A stretch of 5,184 nucleotides of DNA from NCBI GenBank assembly GCA_001563325.1, contig LRSK01000166.1, positions 1 to 5,184 of the forward strand. The letters are read 5' to 3'. The DNA is from Candidatus Thorarchaeota archaeon SMTZ1-83 (GTDB lineage Archaea; Asgardarchaeota; Thorarchaeia; Thorarchaeales; Thorarchaeaceae). A program made the position numbers and the translations under genes. Under the pieces are notes generated by a model that worked only from the letters and a program-made list of their open reading frames with translations, was not told the origin of the DNA and searched no databases. Positions 1 to 5,184 of the stretch are shown piece by piece (position 1 is the stretch's first letter; each line of letters starts with the position of its first letter).

Positions 1-1
1 G

Positions 2-325
2 AGTAGTGATGAGCAAATAGCAATGGGGGCCATAGAACGTCTGGGGTCACTTCAGGACAAACGTGCCACAGGAATACTTGTGGAAGCACTTGACGATCCA
101 AGATATATGGTACGGATACATGTAGCTGCACAACTTGGTGAGCGTAGGGATAAGACATCAGTAGGTCCACTGATTGATGCACTGAAAGATAAGTCGTTGT
201 TTGTTAGACAAACAGTAGCAGGAGCTTTGGAGAACATTGGTGGCAAAAAAGCCACTGATGCAGTAAGGAATGCTGAGTCAAAAGGTATGCTACTAGACGA
301 ATTGCCAGAAGGCGTTCGCCTCTAG
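2..325 (+). CDS. HEAT-repeat protein, C-terminal part (partial)
   Basis: The reading frame is open from the left edge (first whole codon at base 2, reading SSDEQIAMGAIERLG) to a TAG stop, so the ATG at base 23 is probably internal and the gene begins outside the window. The 107 visible residues form two full and one partial HEAT/PBS-lyase-type helical repeats of about 31 residues. Their shared pattern is 'AL-D-D/K-..-VR-..-A..LG-..-PLI': compare DDPRYMVRIHVAAQLGE with DKSLFVRQTVAGALENIG. Proteins of this kind are alpha-solenoid scaffolds that bind other proteins, and bacterial and archaeal members include phycocyanobilin lyase relatives. No catalytic motif is visible in this fragment, and its partner cannot be deduced. 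The last residues, after the final repeat, form a short tail (LLDELPEGVRL). The family is clear; the specific function is unknown. Confidence 0.85.
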   Translation, partial: SSDEQIAMGAIERLGSLQDKRATGILVEALDDPRYMVRIHVAAQLGERRDKTSVGPLIDALKDKSLFVRQTVAGALENIGGKKATDAVRNAESKGMLLDELPEGVRL

Positions 326-354
326 TATCGAATTAGGGGTTTGACCGAATTTCG

Positions 355-362
355 CTTATATT
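355..362 (+). promoter_or_regulatory. Candidate archaeal box A (TATA) upstream of the 411 gene
   Basis: The octamer CTTATATT closely resembles the archaeal box A consensus (T/C-TTATATA). Transcription would be expected to start about 23-27 bases further on, near 385-388. That leaves a leader of roughly 25 bases which still contains the Shine-Dalgarno site at 395-399. The position therefore suits the 411 gene and suggests that it is transcribed separately from the HEAT-repeat gene. The transcription start is inferred, not shown. Confidence 0.5.
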
Positions 363-394
363 GAATAGTCGCTTTTGGAAAGATGCGCATAAAA

Positions 395-399
395 AGGAG
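395..399 (+). promoter_or_regulatory. Shine-Dalgarno site for the 411 gene
   Basis: AGGAG ends 11 bases before the ATG at 411. The spacing is slightly long, but the match is good and supports this ATG as the start. A second purine stretch (TTAGGAAATG) directly abuts the ATG and is too close to serve as the ribosome binding site. Confidence 0.6.
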
Positions 400-410
400 C
401 GAATTAGGAA

Positions 411-926
411 ATGAGTGATCCTGATGACATCAAGAGGATTGAGGCTGCAATCAAGGACATGAATCTAGACTATATGCGTGGATTGCTATCAGAGGAAGAA
501 TACAACCGAAAGATCACCGATTTGAGGTCACAGTTGAGAGATGCAGGAGGAGTACCATCAGGTCTATCAGAAGCTCGTGAAGCGCTCACTCCCACACCCT
601 CTGCAAAAACAGTGATGACAGACCCGGTTACTGCAGTTAAGAAGACGGTTCAGGCTATGCGTCGAATTTCAATAGAACGAATCGCTCAGGATTCCGGAGT
701 TAGCGCAATGAATGTCACACGTATTCTTAGTGACCTCTTGGATGGGCGAGAACTCTCTGGTAGAATCGACCACGACGCAGGAGATTTCATCCTAGGAACA
801 GGAACTGGTCCACCTCCCAAGACGATTGGTGCGTGTCCATACTGCAAGAGCGATTTAGAACGAATTGCAGTGAAGGGAGAAACGATTACATGCACGGTGT
901 GTCGAGAGTCTTTCATTGTGTCCTGA
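411..926 (+). CDS. Helical-hairpin / winged-helix / zinc-ribbon protein, putative DNA- or RNA-binding regulator
   Basis: The product has 171 residues in three recognisable parts. Residues 5-45 form a charged helical pair with a 'GLLSEEEYNRKI' turn, like short SHOCT-type domains that often serve in oligomerisation. Residues about 50-72 are a Pro/Ser/Thr-rich linker. Residues about 76-127 look like a winged helix: the helix 'ISIERIAQDSGVS', then 'NVTRILSDLLDGRELSGRID' and 'GDFIL' as the wing. This pattern resembles PCI-type or MarR-like winged helices. Residues 142-164 hold a zinc ribbon with CPYC (142/145) and CTVC (161/164). A preceding box A and AGGAG site support the start. The layout suggests a nucleic-acid-binding or protein-scaffold role in the cytoplasm, perhaps in transcription. 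Its target is unknown, and the neighbouring genes share no obvious pathway with it. Confidence 0.75.
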   Translation: MSDPDDIKRIEAAIKDMNLDYMRGLLSEEEYNRKITDLRSQLRDAGGVPSGLSEAREALTPTPSAKTVMTDPVTAVKKTVQAMRRISIERIAQDSGVSAMNVTRILSDLLDGRELSGRIDHDAGDFILGTGTGPPPKTIGACPYCKSDLERIAVKGETITCTVCRESFIVS

Positions 927-1004
927 ATGATTGATGTCAGGAACATGATTGGTTTTCTGAAGAGATAAGTGCGTTAGAGCTATACGCAATTCTGGTGTAT
1001 CTAA

Positions 1005-2273
1005 ATGACTCTCTTTAAGGCATGCTTGAATGGTGACGAACCAGGAGCAGCATCTCTTGTCAGCGAGATGGTGTCGAAGAGCCAACCATCAGCCATATGG
1101 GCAATTTTAATGCATGCTGCCGCCTGGAATGAAGAACGTGATTTCGACACGCCGCACTCTACGATTATAATTCACTCCATACATCAAATGATTCAGGAGC
1201 TTGGTCCTAATCTTGATATTCTATCGGTTAAACCTCCTACTTCCAAGCTTAAGACACCGAAAGACCTGAGTGAGCCTCTTCAAAAAGCACTCCTCGAACG
1301 CCTTGCTTTGCATCTTGCAGCAATTGATCACTGGATAAATGAGCGTGGACCTAGGTACAATGTTGATACCAGACTGGACTCTCTGGATATGACTATGCGC
1401 AACTACACCCAGTCGATCAGGAAACAGACACACATGAGTGCACTAAGTTTCGCGCTACGACTTGGGAGCCGAGATGATCCTGTCAGACTTCGACGAATGA
1501 CAGCCTCGCTAGCATCGGAGGACCCTGATAACCTTGGCCACGCCTTCATCATGCCGATATCTCTTGTTAGTGAACTCCCACAGGCTAGCTACAAGCTCCC
1601 ACATCAGGCCGCTCTCTGGCATCTAACAGAATATCTTGTCAGAAAGGTGCCACAAAAGCAACCCGATGGTTTCAGAGTAGATGACCAAATGGACAAGATG
1701 GCAGTATCAACAAACCTGTCTAAGCACAAGAACCTCATTGGCACAGCCATAGTGGAGTATGGAGTTCTTGGGCATAATGGTATCTTCGCACAAAGAATAG
1801 CTGCTGCCGCAAAGACAGGACTTGTGCATAGTCACACAGTTGATTGGTTGCTGGATAGACTGAAGCAGAACATTAGAGTGAAGCCTCTGACCACTCAGCA
1901 ATTGGTTGCTGATAGGCTCATAAAGACGAAGAAAGGGACTGACTGGGACCAGCTGCCAAGCGGCATAGACCTTCCAAACTCAGGAAAAGTCAGGCTTTGG
2001 CTTGTCAAGAACGCTACTGACTATTGGGACAAAATGATGGATTTAAAGTCAGACGTTTTCGAGGAGGTAATCCCCGATATTTCAAAGAAGGACTGGCCTG
2101 TTGTGAGGGCAGCACAGTATGCCATGTCAGCCCTCAATGGAGCACCGAGAGCGTCACATGTAATCATCTTCACGCAAGCAATCTGGTCACTAGCCGAGCA
2201 GGGATTGATCGAAAACTCTCTAGCCGCCCTTCAGGTTCACAGGATGCTCAAACAATATCTCAAGGGAAGGTGA
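1005..2273 (+). CDS. Hypothetical histidine-rich, mainly alpha-helical protein (422 residues)
   Basis: I do not recognise this family with confidence. A TAA codon (1002-1004) lies directly before the ATG at 1005 in the same frame, so the gene cannot start further upstream. The next in-frame Met is residue 22. No good Shine-Dalgarno is present (only GGTG at 994-997). A weak TATA-like stretch (CTATAC, 980-985) lies about 25 bases before the ATG, so a leaderless transcript is possible. The protein has no signal peptide or membrane helix and appears largely helical. His residues fall in a suggestive recurring pattern: H37 with H51/H57/H60; GHAFI (H179) with H200/H206; GHNGI (H257) with H275/H277. 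The spacing could form a metal site, and it faintly recalls large helical His-rich proteins of unknown function in planctomycetes and actinobacteria, but this is memory-based and weak. The gene ends 5 bases from the convergent methyltransferase stop. Coding status is well supported by its length and lack of stops. Confidence 0.75.
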   Translation: MTLFKACLNGDEPGAASLVSEMVSKSQPSAIWAILMHAAAWNEERDFDTPHSTIIIHSIHQMIQELGPNLDILSVKPPTSKLKTPKDLSEPLQKALLERLALHLAAIDHWINERGPRYNVDTRLDSLDMTMRNYTQSIRKQTHMSALSFALRLGSRDDPVRLRRMTASLASEDPDNLGHAFIMPISLVSELPQASYKLPHQAALWHLTEYLVRKVPQKQPDGFRVDDQMDKMAVSTNLSKHKNLIGTAIVEYGVLGHNGIFAQRIAAAAKTGLVHSHTVDWLLDRLKQNIRVKPLTTQQLVADRLIKTKKGTDWDQLPSGIDLPNSGKVRLWLVKNATDYWDKMMDLKSDVFEEVIPDISKKDWPVVRAAQYAMSALNGAPRASHVIIFTQAIWSLAEQGLIENSLAALQVHRMLKQYLKGR

Positions 2274-2278
2274 TTTTG

Positions 2279-2821
2279 TCAAATCTTCTCATATCTGAGC
2301 AAATTGTCCTCCTGAAAGACGAGTTTGAACAGACCTGAATCCTCAACCGCGGCCTTACATCCCTCAGGGGAAACATGATCAATGAGAAATACTAGTTCTC
2401 CTGAAGGTCGCAATATCCTGTGAATCTCCTCTAGAAGTCCAATCTTATCATCTACCCAAGTGTACACATCTATGAGAAGCGCAAAGTCAAGATGGTTCTC
2501 AGGAAGACCGGTTGCCAAATCGGATTGAATTGTTACAATGTTTGAGAGGCCTTCGTTCTTGGCTCGTTTCATGACACGTTTTATGGCAAGGGGATGAATA
2601 TCTAGTGCATAGACCCTCCCGGCTTCTCCTATGAGTCTTGCTGCAGGAATAGTGTAGCTTCCAATGCCACATCCATAATCCAGGACGTTGTGACCTTCCT
2701 TAATACCAAGTGTGCTTACAAATTCCGAAGGTTTTCTGAAACGTTCACGAAAACGGAGATACCAAGCCATCACTCGATAACTTGTGTCAGACGTATGCGA
2801 TCTATTTGTGGTTGCACTCAT
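2279..2821 (-). CDS. Class I SAM-dependent methyltransferase (Methyltransf_11/UbiE-like)
   Basis: The 180-residue product is a compact Rossmann-type methyltransferase, presumably cytoplasmic. Motif I is VLDYGCGIGSY (46-56), the glycine-rich S-adenosylmethionine loop. The acidic residue that should bind the ribose hydroxyls is D74 in 'VYALDIHP'. 'IQSDLATGLP' (98-107) supplies the adenine-side Asp. 'FALLIDVYTWVDD' (113-125) is motif IV, and 'ILRPSGELVFLIDH' (136-149) is the strand with the typical 'LkPGG' turn, here RPSG. About 40 residues precede motif I, and the end 'FKLVFQEDNLLRYEKI' matches the usual last two strands, so the protein looks complete. The substrate cannot be told; the family methylates small molecules, quinones, lipids and arsenite, but no arsenite-type cysteine cluster is present. 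A box A about 32 bases upstream and the absence of a strong Shine-Dalgarno suggest a very short leader. It has its own promoter, separate from the tfr unit. Confidence 0.88.
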   Translation of the reverse strand: MSATTNRSHTSDTSYRVMAWYLRFRERFRKPSEFVSTLGIKEGHNVLDYGCGIGSYTIPAARLIGEAGRVYALDIHPLAIKRVMKRAKNEGLSNIVTIQSDLATGLPENHLDFALLIDVYTWVDDKIGLLEEIHRILRPSGELVFLIDHVSPEGCKAAVEDSGLFKLVFQEDNLLRYEKI

Positions 2822-2842
2822 TTATTTCACGGTATTACTTCG

Positions 2843-2863
2843 AAATTTAAAGTATTTAAGTTT
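2843..2863. repeat. Imperfect palindrome covering the methyltransferase box A
   Basis: The arms AAATTTAAAG (2843-2852) and ATTTAAGTTT (2854-2863) match in 8 of 10 positions as an inverted repeat around a single central T. The element contains the presumed TATA box and could be a repressor site, a nearly symmetric core promoter, or chance in AT-rich DNA. Confidence 0.4.
2853..2860 (-). promoter_or_regulatory. Candidate box A of the methyltransferase gene
   Basis: On the minus strand the octamer reads CTTAAATA, with purines (GAAA) just upstream as expected for a BRE. Transcription would start near 2830, leaving only about 9 untranslated bases before the ATG at 2821. A second AT-rich octamer, TTTAAATT (2850-2843), lies closer and would give a fully leaderless message. 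Either choice fits the missing Shine-Dalgarno site. Confidence 0.55.
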
Positions 2864-2903
2864 CAAAGTGTGAAGTTGGAAAGTCACTTCCCAATGATGA
2901 AGT

Positions 2904-2916
2904 AACGAAATTCGTT
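2904..2916. repeat. Short perfect inverted repeat AACGAA-A-TTCGTT
   Basis: Two 6-base arms flank a single A, between the tfr terminator and the methyltransferase promoter. It may be an operator for the methyltransferase gene or a secondary 3'-end structure of the tfr transcript. The one-base centre argues against a stable RNA hairpin and slightly favours a protein-binding site. Confidence 0.35.
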
Positions 2917-2925
2917 TTGAAATCG

Positions 2926-2950
2926 AAAAAGAGGCAGGCGTTTTGCCTCT
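2926..2950 (-). terminator. Intrinsic-type terminator after tfrB
   Basis: On the minus strand a 7-bp perfect stem, AGAGGCA (2950-2944) and TGCCTCT (2936-2930), encloses a 7-base loop AAACGCC and runs into a row of five T (2930-2926, the first of which closes the stem). It begins 10 bases after the tfrB stop codon. Its position marks the 3' end of the tfrAB transcript and separates it from the methyltransferase gene. Archaeal termination depends chiefly on the U-run, so the stem may serve mainly to stabilise the RNA end. Confidence 0.65.
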
Positions 2951-2960
2951 CCATTATTGA

Positions 2961-4532
2961 TTATGCTTCAGCATCACCCAATCTGTAAGACTCTGCAAGG
3001 AGGTCCGGAATATAACGGACTTTCATCCCGGTAGAGCTGTCCTTCATCATGTCATTGATCTGGATGGTACAGAATGGGCACTCAGTGGTGACCATGTCAG
3101 CACCAGTGGCCTCGATGTACTCCTTTCTTGTATTGGCGATTTTCTGAGAGAGCTCGCGTTGACCAGCACGAAGACCACCACCAGCACCACAGCATCTGTT
3201 CTTGTATGGGTCTTCGATGTATTCCACACCTGGAATCAATTTGAGAACCTCGATAGGCTCATCAAAGACATGCTGACCCCTGCCTAGGTGACAGGGTTCA
3301 TGGTAGGTGACCTTCATCTTGATCTCGCCTTTTGGTCGGATGATATTCTCCTTGCCAATTACTTGAATCATATACTCAGCCATGTCGTAGACTTGGTACC
3401 TCGGAGGCTCACCACGTTCATCCTCAATGAAGGGTCGATGGTCCTCACGGAGGGTCTTGCCGCAGCCCGCACAGGCAACTACCACTGTGTCGCACTTGTA
3501 CTTCTCGCAGGCCGCCTCGAATATCTCGGTGACCCTTCGTGCTGCAGCATGGGCAGTGTTGAGATCTCCAGTTCTGAAGGCCGGACTAGCGCAACACCAT
3601 TGTTCCTTTGGAACAATCACATCTATGTTATTTCGATTGAGAACATCAATCAGTGCCTTCCCGGTGCTCTGCATCCGATAATCAATCAGACACCCTGTGA
3701 AGAAGGCAACTCTACCACGTGGGTTGTCAACCAGAAACTCTTCGGTTCCTATATTCTTTAGTAGTGGAAGGTCCTTCTCAGGGACCGCCCTACCAGTCTG
3801 ATTTATCTGATCGACAAAGCCCTGCTGACCCTCAGCCAATGGATACCCTGCCTCAACAGCCTTCGCTCGTAGAAGCTCAACTGCCAAGGAGGGGATTTTG
3901 ATCTTCTTTGGACAAATGTCTTCACACATCTTGCAAGTCGTACAGCTATAGACCATCTCATTCATTGCCATAGCGACACGGTCTTCCACGTCTCGTGGGT
4001 CCAACTCAAGCCTTGCAAGCTGACGAATTATCATTGGTCCTGGATAATCCCATGTTTCATGAACGATTGGGCAATTCGATAGACAGGCACTGCACTCGAT
4101 GCACTTGCGTATCTCTCGCACCTTCTCGATCTCCTCAGCATGGATTATCTCCGGTCTCTGAGGCTTCTTGTCACGTGCCACGTATGGTCGTATACGCCTA
4201 AGACGATAGGTGGTCTGCGCCAAGTCAACTACTAGATCCTTAATGACAGGCATCTTCTCCATAGGTTCTAGAATTAGCTCCTCGTCGCGTTCAACCTTGG
4301 TCCTGCATGCGATTCTAGCTATGCTGTTCACTTTGACCGCGCAGGAACCACATTGCCCACCCCTGCACTCCCATCGGAAGGCTAAGCTAGAGTCATACTT
4401 GTCTTGGATGTGGAGTAGAGCATCAAGTACTGTCATCCCAGGCTCGTACTCGACATCGAAGTCTTGGAAGTAAGGCTCATTGTCAAAATCTGGGTTGTAT
4501 CTGAGGACCTTTGCCTTGATTGTCTTTGCCAT
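2961..4532 (-). CDS. tfrB: Thiol:fumarate reductase-type iron-sulfur subunit (SdhB/FrdB fused to HdrB/HdrD-like CCG module)
   Basis: The 523-residue product carries electrons between the flavin subunit and an outside partner. Residues 1-110 are a plant-type ferredoxin domain; its [2Fe-2S] ligands are C56, C61 and C64 in 'CRGGQCGSC', plus C76. Residues 140-210 hold two CxxCxxCxxxCP motifs (C144/147/150/154 and C197/200/203/207), so two [4Fe-4S] clusters are predicted rather than the 4Fe plus 3Fe pair of classical SdhB. Residues 272-515 hold two cysteine-rich CCG repeats: C281, C313-C314, C354, C357, and C414, C447-C448, C485, C488. All ten Cys that would bind two non-cubane [4Fe-4S] clusters, as in HdrB, are present. 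Methanogen TfrB has this same fused layout; Sulfolobus-type SdhE carries the CCG part as a separate subunit. No membrane helix is visible. AGGAGG 8 bases upstream fixes the start. The physiological donor (CoM-SH/CoB-SH, another thiol, or quinone) cannot be read from the sequence. Confidence 0.9.
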   Translation of the reverse strand: MAKTIKAKVLRYNPDFDNEPYFQDFDVEYEPGMTVLDALLHIQDKYDSSLAFRWECRGGQCGSCAVKVNSIARIACRTKVERDEELILEPMEKMPVIKDLVVDLAQTTYRLRRIRPYVARDKKPQRPEIIHAEEIEKVREIRKCIECSACLSNCPIVHETWDYPGPMIIRQLARLELDPRDVEDRVAMAMNEMVYSCTTCKMCEDICPKKIKIPSLAVELLRAKAVEAGYPLAEGQQGFVDQINQTGRAVPEKDLPLLKNIGTEEFLVDNPRGRVAFFTGCLIDYRMQSTGKALIDVLNRNNIDVIVPKEQWCCASPAFRTGDLNTAHAAARRVTEIFEAACEKYKCDTVVVACAGCGKTLREDHRPFIEDERGEPPRYQVYDMAEYMIQVIGKENIIRPKGEIKMKVTYHEPCHLGRGQHVFDEPIEVLKLIPGVEYIEDPYKNRCCGAGGGLRAGQRELSQKIANTRKEYIEATGADMVTTECPFCTIQINDMMKDSSTGMKVRYIPDLLAESYRLGDAEA

Positions 4533-4540
4533 TCTATATG

Positions 4541-4546
4541 CCTCCT
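4541..4546 (-). promoter_or_regulatory. Shine-Dalgarno of tfrB touching the tfrA stop codon
   Basis: A full AGGAGG on the minus strand (4546-4541) stands 8 bases before the tfrB ATG (4532-4530). It shares two bases with the upstream gene's TAG stop (4547-4545). Ribosomes finishing tfrA would stop on this site, which favours translational coupling and equal amounts of the two subunits. Confidence 0.85.
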
Positions 4547-5183
4547 ATGGGGGTGTAATCTTGGTGATGAGGAGCTCTTCCTTTCGAAGCTCCATCTTGC
4601 CGTCTTCGCCTTTCCGGATGACGATATTGTAATAGCCCTTATCATTGGGGTCAGCATCTACACGGTAGTGTGCACCCCTGCTGCCCTTTCGCATTACTGC
4701 AGCTTCAGCCACCATTCTGGCAGTCATGACCATGTGCTCGAACTCAATGGCTTGATGCCAACCGGGGTTGAACCGTTTAACTGGCACATCCACCTTTATA
4801 TTTGGAACAACTTCCTTCTCGATTCTGACAAGCTCCTTGACAGCATCCTGCATTTCGTCCTCTTTTCTGAAGATTTGGACCTTCTCCCACATTAGCTTCC
4901 TGAGTTCATCCCTCGCGTCAGCCGGTGACATGCCTTCCTTGCGTTCTAGCATAGCCTCTAGCTTTTCAAACTCTTTAACGATGACGTCTCGATTGATGCC
5001 AGTGTGGGTGTTCTTCTTAGCAAACTTAGCTGCACTCTCACCTGAAAGAGCACCATAGACCTGGGTGTCAGCCAAGGCGTTACCACCTAGTCTGTTCCCG
5101 CCATGAACCCCACCGGTACACTCTCCCGAGGCGTAGAGTCCGGGGATGTTGGTGCCCGACTCCTCGTCTATCTTGATGCCACC
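4545..5183 (-). CDS. tfrA: Fumarate reductase/succinate dehydrogenase-type flavoprotein subunit, C-terminal part (partial)
   Basis: The frame is open to the right edge (base 5184 belongs to a cut codon), giving 212 C-terminal residues. A TTG at 5075 lies inside the conserved FAD region and is not a start. The fragment opens with 'GGIKID', normally just after the active-site His of the family, and continues with '[23 protein letters not shown]' split here as [11 protein letters not shown] (15-25) and [12 protein letters not shown] (26-37). This is the second FAD-binding stretch; its Arg (R31) corresponds to the Arg that binds the dicarboxylate carboxylate in FrdA. Residues about 60-160 form the helical C-terminal domain, and 'SRGAHYR' (168-174) is the usual conserved loop. 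The enzyme interconverts fumarate and succinate using FAD and passes electrons to TfrB, whose gene follows after 12 bases. '[21 protein letters not shown]' style is nearer to TfrA and other archaeal forms than to bacterial SdhA (inference). L-aspartate oxidase is related, but the tfrB neighbour argues against it. Confidence 0.88.
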   Translation of the reverse strand, partial: GGIKIDEESGTNIPGLYASGECTGGVHGGNRLGGNALADTQVYGALSGESAAKFAKKNTHTGINRDVIVKEFEKLEAMLERKEGMSPADARDELRKLMWEKVQIFRKEDEMQDAVKELVRIEKEVVPNIKVDVPVKRFNPGWHQAIEFEHMVMTARMVAEAAVMRKGSRGAHYRVDADPNDKGYYNIVIRKGEDGKMELRKEELLITKITPP

Positions 5184-5184
5184 C

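Noticed and set aside
23..325. Starting the HEAT-repeat gene at the ATG at base 23
   Set aside because: The frame is open upstream to the edge, repeat-like sequence continues through it, and no ribosome binding site precedes the ATG.
927..968. Small 13-codon frame directly after the zinc-ribbon gene (ATG at 927)
   Set aside because: It is too short to judge, has no ribosome binding site of its own and no recognisable sequence.
855..1085. Minus-strand 76-codon frame spanning the gap between the 411 and 1005 genes
   Set aside because: Most of it is antisense to the two genes; no Shine-Dalgarno, promoter or family motif was seen.
2024..2338. 104-codon open frame on the plus strand crossing the convergent stop codons
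   Set aside because: It overlaps the end of the 1005 gene in another frame and the end of the methyltransferase on the other strand; both of these have better support.
3288..3761. 157-codon open frame on the plus strand
   Set aside because: It lies opposite the well-supported TfrB gene, shows no family motifs and has no ribosome binding site; it is a shadow of the Cys-rich coding sequence.
4464..4895. 143-codon open frame on the plus strand
   Set aside because: It runs antisense across the tfrA/tfrB junction, and the product has no recognisable domain, only Leu/Ser/His-rich shadow composition.
4545..5075. Reading the flavoprotein as a complete 176-residue gene starting at 5075
   Set aside because: The codon at 5075 is TTG inside the conserved [11 protein letters not shown] motif, and the frame continues open with clear family sequence to the window edge.

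Overview
The window looks archaeal. The clearest evidence is a two-gene unit on the minus strand (4545-5184 and 2961-4532) whose second product fuses a succinate dehydrogenase/fumarate reductase iron-sulfur subunit to an HdrB/HdrD-type double cysteine-rich (CCG) module. This is the layout of archaeal thiol:fumarate reductase subunit B (TfrB). Archaeal-style box A (TATA) elements with short or nearly absent leaders precede two other genes. The moderate base composition, the HEAT-repeat protein and the small helical/winged-helix/zinc-ribbon protein would fit an Asgard lineage such as Thorarchaeia, but that placement is inference and no marker gene in the window proves it.

Layout: (1) 2-325, plus strand: 3' end of a HEAT-repeat protein that enters from outside the window. 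(2) 326-410: intergenic region with a box A and a Shine-Dalgarno site. (3) 411-926, plus: 171-residue protein with an N-terminal helical hairpin, a winged helix and a C-terminal four-cysteine zinc ribbon. (4) 1005-2273, plus: 422-residue, histidine-rich, mainly helical protein of unknown function. (5) 2279-2821, minus: small class I SAM-dependent methyltransferase that converges on gene 4 with only 5 bases between the stop codons. (6) 2822-2960: the methyltransferase promoter, two inverted repeats and an intrinsic-type terminator for the redox unit. (7) 2961-4532, minus: TfrB-like fusion. (8) 4545-5184, minus: C-terminal part of the FAD-containing TfrA/SdhA/FrdA-type catalytic subunit, which continues past the right edge.

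Genes 7 and 8 form a compact operon: 12 bases separate them, and the Shine-Dalgarno of the downstream gene touches the stop codon of the upstream one. Together they should make a two-subunit fumarate reductase or succinate dehydrogenase. Electrons would pass between the flavin site, three conventional iron-sulfur clusters and two non-cubane clusters held by the CCG module. No membrane-anchor gene follows tfrB before the terminator, so the complex is either soluble or attached through the CCG module. The remaining genes have no evident link to this pathway. No tRNA, rRNA, CRISPR array, insertion sequence or integrase was seen, and no gap between genes exceeds 140 bases.
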